DNA of 64,000 nt from Burkholderiaceae bacterium (GTDB taxonomy: Bacteria > Pseudomonadota > Gammaproteobacteria > Burkholderiales > Burkholderiaceae_D): NCBI GenBank assembly GCA_030158675.1, contig JAOASL010000006.1, forward strand, positions 21,350-85,349, in the 5' to 3' direction. Under the pieces are notes generated by a model. That model saw only the letters and a program-made list of their open reading frames with translations. It had not been told where the DNA came from and did no database searches. Of the stretch, positions 58,663 through 64,000 are shown one piece after another (position 1 is the first letter of the stretch; each line of letters starts with the position of its first letter). Made by a program: the position numbers and the translations under genes.

Positions 58663-61600
58663 TTATTTGCAGGTCTTGGTCGGGCAAGTGATCGTCAGTG
58701 CCGTGGCATTACTGGCCGCCTGCACGAACTTGTAGTCGCCGTAATTGGCTGTCAGGCCGCTGCCGTTGATCGCATATTTGCCGGGTAAGGATTTGCTGGT
58801 CGCTGCTGTCTTCCATACGGCGGTGCCGGTGGTGGCGTTCCAAAGATTGTCGCCATTGACAAAGCCAGTGAGGGTGCCGGTCAGCAGCGGAATGCTTGAG
58901 CCAAAGGACAGCGTGCGCAAGTCAGCCAGATAGGTCAGCGTGGCTGGCGTGATGCGCCCGGCACCAAAGGCTAGCGTGGGCAGCAGATAGTTCGACGCCA
59001 GGGTGCCGGCAGCAGCGACGATGTTGTCAGCACCCAGCTTGGCTTCCACTCTGTTGGCCAGGCTCACGTGCTGGCTGTTGTAGGAGCCATAAGTCTGGTT
59101 GATCGTGATCTTGTTGGTGCCAACCAGTCCGGCGATGCTGTAGTTGGACGGGGTCAGGTTCGCGCTGGCATTGCCTTCATAGACTTTGGTGGGCGTGTTG
59201 ATGATGCTGACGGTAAGCAGCTTGGGATTGATGAACAGACTGCCGTTGGTATAGCTGACGGTGTAGTTGGGTGAGGCCGACAGGCCAGCCAGCGTGATGG
59301 CATAGGTACCGGCGTTGACGGCGCCTTGAGAAGTACCGCCGTAGACTGGCGTGCCGGTGACGGTATCGCCATTGACCAGGCCGGTGTAGGTCACGCCATT
59401 GCCGCCAGTGAAGGCCGTGCCGTTATAGGTGCGGGTGGCATTGTTGGCCGTGATGGACAAGAGCGCCTTTGTCACTGTCAGGTTGCCGTTCACATAGCTG
59501 ATCGTGTAGTTCGAGGGATTGAAGGTGCCGCCACTGGCCGCGCTGGCCGTGATCAGATACGGACTGTCGGCCACGTTGGCCGTTGCGCTGCTGCCTGCGC
59601 TGGCCAGTTGGACTGTGCCGATAGTCTCGCCTGGCACCAGACCTGATTTGCTGAATTCTTGGCCGCTGAAGCTGAGCGTCTGGCCATAGGTTTTGCTTTG
59701 GTTATTGGCAGTCACAGTGAGTGGCGCTTGATTCACTGTTAATGAGCCGTCTACATAGCTGATGTCGTATCGGTCTGAATAAAGTCCACCGGGCTTGATG
59801 ATATAGGACCCTGCATTCACGACGTCTTGCACAGTCGCAGTGCCGGAGTAAGTAGCGTAAGTAGCCGAACCTGAAAGGGCGGCAGTTGTATTCGACGATG
59901 TATAGCTATAACCGCCGCTGTAGGCCTGGCCATCATAAGTTTTGCTGGAATTGCTGGCGGTGACTGTCAGCGGTACTAGCAGCGAGCGCAGCAGGGGCGT
60001 GGTGTTGCCTTCGTAGATGCGCCAGACGTTATCGAAATCAAAGCCGGCATAGCTTGCTTGCTGTTTTGCCTGGGTTGAATCGAGGGCGCTTGTGTTGGTT
60101 GTTATGCCATTACTGATACTATTAAAAAGATTGCTACTGTCAGCTGCCGTGCCATTAACTGTGCCACTTGCATAGGAATTATTGATTATTCCATTACCAA
60201 TTCCAATCAATGCGCCCATTGTTCCGTTAGATTGGGAAGTAACTGTGCCAGTTGCATATGTTTGACTAATTGTTCCTTGGTTGTATCCTGCCAAACCGCC
60301 AATTGAGTCCATCCCGGAAGCAGTTACCGTTCCGCTAGCATAAGCATTGGAGAGGCTTTCGTAATTTCCCCCGACTAAGCCCCCGACAACTTGCTCGCCA
60401 CTAACGGCGCCAGTTGCAAATACATTTTTAATAATGCCATTATTTGTGCCGACCAGACCGCCAACACCTATCTTTCCAGCTACGTTAGCTGTCGAGTAGG
60501 CGTTTGTAATTTCTCCAGAATTATTGCCGACCAGCCCGCCTATAATTCGATCGTTTGTGGACACTTTCCCCGATACATAAACTTGATTTATAGAGCCGAT
60601 ATTCTGTCCTGCCACTGCTCCAACATATGTTCCTCCTGTTATGTCTGCATCGACAATTCCAAGATTACGCATGATCCCTTTGTTGTTGCCAATTAGGCCA
60701 GTGCCGTATAATAATTGTGGAGAGTATATATATAAATTATTGACTGAATGACCCAAGCCATCCAGCACGCCAGTAAACATTGCTGTATCCGACCTGACGG
60801 GACTAAATCCCGCCCCATTATTCCAAGAAGATGTAGCGCTCGCATCCACATCTGTACCTAATGCATAATGCCCACCTAAATTATCTTTCATAGCCTGTAG
60901 TGCAGCCACATCCCGTATCAGCGTATAACCCTGACCGGCAATATCTAGCGTGGCGTTGTCTCCCGATAGCGTGATTGCCGAACCCCATCTCAACGCATAA
61001 CTGCCGCCCGTACCTGGCGTCATGCTCAGCCCGGCAGATTTGCCTGTCGCCGTGATGTCGGCGTTGATGTTCACATTGCGCTGGGCATTGAGGCTTAATT
61101 TAGTGTTGCCGCTCCAGCTGACTGCGTCATTGACATGAATGTCGCCATTGCCACCAAGCGTGCCCTGGTTGACGGTGTTGATGGTCACGTTGTTCCGGTT
61201 TAGGTTAGATCCTAATGTGGCACCCGAAATATCGCCGCCACTGGCTGCAATCGTGAAGTCATTCGAGTTAATCCGCCATTCGCCGATCTTGCCGAAGAAT
61301 GTGTTCGTTCTGATAAGGGTGTTATCGACAATTTGCACATGTCGACCCGAAGTTTCAATAATGCCGCCCTCACCTGAACTCAGCACGGGCGAAGCATCAA
61401 GAGTGAAGGCCACGGTGGTGGTGCCGCCCCGCATGTCACTGAGCAGGGTGATTTTTCCCTTGTTATTTCCCACCGTGCGCGCTTCAACTAAGCCCTCATT
61501 GTTGACAACCGCGTTGAAGAGTGCATCCGCACCTATGGCCGTCAGCAGCACCGTGCCGCCGTTGGCGCTAATGATTTGCTTGTTCTGCGCCAGCGCATCG

Positions 61601-62310
61601 AGCGTGCCTTCCTCGACCTGCACATTCAGCAATTTGTCCCCCGAAAAATCGAGCGTCATGCGGTTACCGGCAGCCAGTGCGACGGTACCGAGACGGGCGG
61701 TGATGATGCCTTCGTTCGAGACTTGGCCGCCGAGCAGGGCAACATAGCCGCCATCGGCTGTTGTGATGTTGCCCCGGTTCGTGACGGGGCCACCGGCACC
61801 CGTACCGCTGAAGCTGCGTTTGCCGCTGATGAAATCGTCATCGGACAGTTGCAATGTGGTGGCCAGCAAGCCGCCGACACTGACTTGCGAGCCGGCGCCA
61901 AACATCACGCCGTTCGGATTGAGCACCCAGACCTGCCCGTTGGCGGAGAGGCTGCCGAGAAATGTGCTGGATTCATTGCCAGTGACGCGGTTGAGTGCAA
62001 TGGCCGAAGTGTTCGGCTGCTGGAAGACAATAGATTCGCCAGCAGCAGTGCCGAAACGCTGCCAGTTGATGGCCATGTTTTGTGACCCCTGCGTGATGGT
62101 GGTGGTCGTGCCTGCGGTGGCGATGGTGCCGCTGCCGGCTGAGACTTGTCCGCCCTCTGGCAGCGCGTATGCAGACAGCGAGAAAGTCGACAGCAAAGCG
62201 GCTGCCAAAGGCTTCAGGCCAGCGGACTTGCCGCGCCGGCGCGTGGTTTCGGAAGCCACTGCATAGCATTGAAGACGGTCACTCCAGACCAGGCTGTAGG
62301 CACGATTCAT
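58663..62310 (-). CDS. Two-partner secretion exoprotein (TpsA) with GLUG and MBG repeats
   Basis: 1215 residues from the ATG at 62310, giving the typical extended signal peptide (MNRAYSLVWSDRLQCYAVAS) of TpsA proteins. A TPS domain follows (about 50-300) with INWQRFGTAAGESIVFQQPN, VWVLNPNGVMFGAGSQV and VSVGGLLATTLQLSD. The middle holds five GLUG-type repeats (about 600-770, as in GGLVGNNSGEITNAYS). The C-terminal third has MBG-type Ig-like repeats (LTVTANNQSKTYGQTLS and others). The chain ends LTITCPTKTCK with a Cys pair, as in HMW1-type adhesins that stay anchored. It is likely a surface adhesin. The GLUG part is AT-richer than its surroundings. Confidence 0.92.
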   Translation of the reverse strand: MNRAYSLVWSDRLQCYAVASETTRRRGKSAGLKPLAAALLSTFSLSAYALPEGGQVSAGSGTIATAGTTTTITQGSQNMAINWQRFGTAAGESIVFQQPNTSAIALNRVTGNESSTFLGSLSANGQVWVLNPNGVMFGAGSQVSVGGLLATTLQLSDDDFISGKRSFSGTGAGGPVTNRGNITTADGGYVALLGGQVSNEGIITARLGTVALAAGNRMTLDFSGDKLLNVQVEEGTLDALAQNKQIISANGGTVLLTAIGADALFNAVVNNEGLVEARTVGNNKGKITLLSDMRGGTTTVAFTLDASPVLSSGEGGIIETSGRHVQIVDNTLIRTNTFFGKIGEWRINSNDFTIAASGGDISGATLGSNLNRNNVTINTVNQGTLGGNGDIHVNDAVSWSGNTKLSLNAQRNVNINADITATGKSAGLSMTPGTGGSYALRWGSAITLSGDNATLDIAGQGYTLIRDVAALQAMKDNLGGHYALGTDVDASATSSWNNGAGFSPVRSDTAMFTGVLDGLGHSVNNLYIYSPQLLYGTGLIGNNKGIMRNLGIVDADITGGTYVGAVAGQNIGSINQVYVSGKVSTNDRIIGGLVGNNSGEITNAYSTANVAGKIGVGGLVGTNNGIIKNVFATGAVSGEQVVGGLVGGNYESLSNAYASGTVTASGMDSIGGLAGYNQGTISQTYATGTVTSQSNGTMGALIGIGNGIINNSYASGTVNGTAADSSNLFNSISNGITTNTSALDSTQAKQQASYAGFDFDNVWRIYEGNTTPLLRSLLVPLTVTASNSSKTYDGQAYSGGYSYTSSNTTAALSGSATYATYSGTATVQDVVNAGSYIIKPGGLYSDRYDISYVDGSLTVNQAPLTVTANNQSKTYGQTLSFSGQEFSKSGLVPGETIGTVQLASAGSSATANVADSPYLITASAASGGTFNPSNYTISYVNGNLTVTKALLSITANNATRTYNGTAFTGGNGVTYTGLVNGDTVTGTPVYGGTSQGAVNAGTYAITLAGLSASPNYTVSYTNGSLFINPKLLTVSIINTPTKVYEGNASANLTPSNYSIAGLVGTNKITINQTYGSYNSQHVSLANRVEAKLGADNIVAAAGTLASNYLLPTLAFGAGRITPATLTYLADLRTLSFGSSIPLLTGTLTGFVNGDNLWNATTGTAVWKTAATSKSLPGKYAINGSGLTANYGDYKFVQAASNATALTITCPTKTCK

Positions 62311-63819
<1,509 letters not shown>

Positions 63820-63868
63820 TTGAGCGCCCTCTGAAAAAAGGGGCTTACTTTCAGCTGGGGAACTCTGC

Positions 63869-63874
63869 TATAAT
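63869..63874 (+). promoter_or_regulatory. -10 element of the tRNA-Ser gene
   Basis: TATAAT, 38 bases before the mature 5' end of the tRNA. The -35 region (TTACTT at 63845) is a weak match at 18-base spacing. Confidence 0.5.
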
Positions 63875-63912
63875 TTTCGTCTTTCGGAAATGACCACGAA
63901 GTTTTCGAACCT

Positions 63913-64000
<88 letters not shown>

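Noticed and set aside
58700..60700. Regular repeats in tpsA as a CRISPR array or tandem satellite
   Set aside because: They are degenerate, in frame and encode MBG and GLUG protein repeats.

Overview
The window is GC-rich chromosomal DNA from a betaproteobacterium, most likely order Burkholderiales and probably Oxalobacteraceae-like. I infer this from the runs argH-ppc / hemC-hemD-hemX-hemY-ppa and trxB / ftsK-lolA-rarA ... serS-tRNA-Ser, from the abundance of TRAP and MHS-type transporters, and from protein similarities recalled by eye; no database search was run. No transposase, integrase, CRISPR array or phage gene was seen.

Layout. 1-4462: tail of a NorD/CbbO-like VWA protein, an AmiC/AmiR amide-sensor and antiterminator pair, an MHS-family permease and a 2-keto-4-pentenoate hydratase-like enzyme, closed by a strong terminator. 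4505-6530: an SbtA-type bicarbonate permease divergent from a CbbR-like LysR regulator. 6570-12763: a czcI-czcC-czcB-czcA heavy-metal efflux operon, followed by 12801-15001, a metallophosphoesterase translationally coupled to a Ser/Thr kinase fused to a universal stress protein domain. 15057-25307: catabolic and transport genes (LysR, omega-aminotransferase, glyoxalase, orphan TRAP binding protein, low-complexity lipoprotein, sorbosone dehydrogenase-like enzyme, phytanoyl-CoA dioxygenase, two MFS permeases). 25328-28486: a compact three-gene operon encoding an acyl-CoA dehydrogenase-like flavoprotein that lacks the usual catalytic Glu, a PhnD-like binding protein without a signal peptide, and a degenerate TusA-like domain fused to a ferritin-like diiron domain. 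This is the best candidate here for an undescribed biochemical system.

28661-33576: a secreted protein of unknown function and housekeeping genes (purU, carboxylesterase, mogA, darP, pmbA). 33985-37562: a TakP-like TRAP transporter whose binding protein faces its permease genes across two terminators. 38031-56871: core metabolism and cell biology (argH, ppc, hemCDXY, ppa, GNAT-like protein, nadE, glnB, smr, trxB, ftsK, lolA, rarA). 56950-62310: a two-partner secretion locus (tpsA-tpsB) on the opposite strand, apparently inserted between rarA and serS. 62530-64000: serS and a complete tRNA-Ser(CGA).

Links between genes. CzcCBA forms one envelope-spanning pump with CzcI as accessory. The kinase and phosphoesterase may act on the same target. 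SbtA could supply bicarbonate to PEP carboxylase, though this is only inference. DctQ/DctM probably serve the TakP-like binding protein at 33985 and perhaps its paralogue at 18182. LolA, FtsK and RarA serve envelope and chromosome maintenance. GC-rich palindromes of a REP-like type recur in several intergenic gaps.
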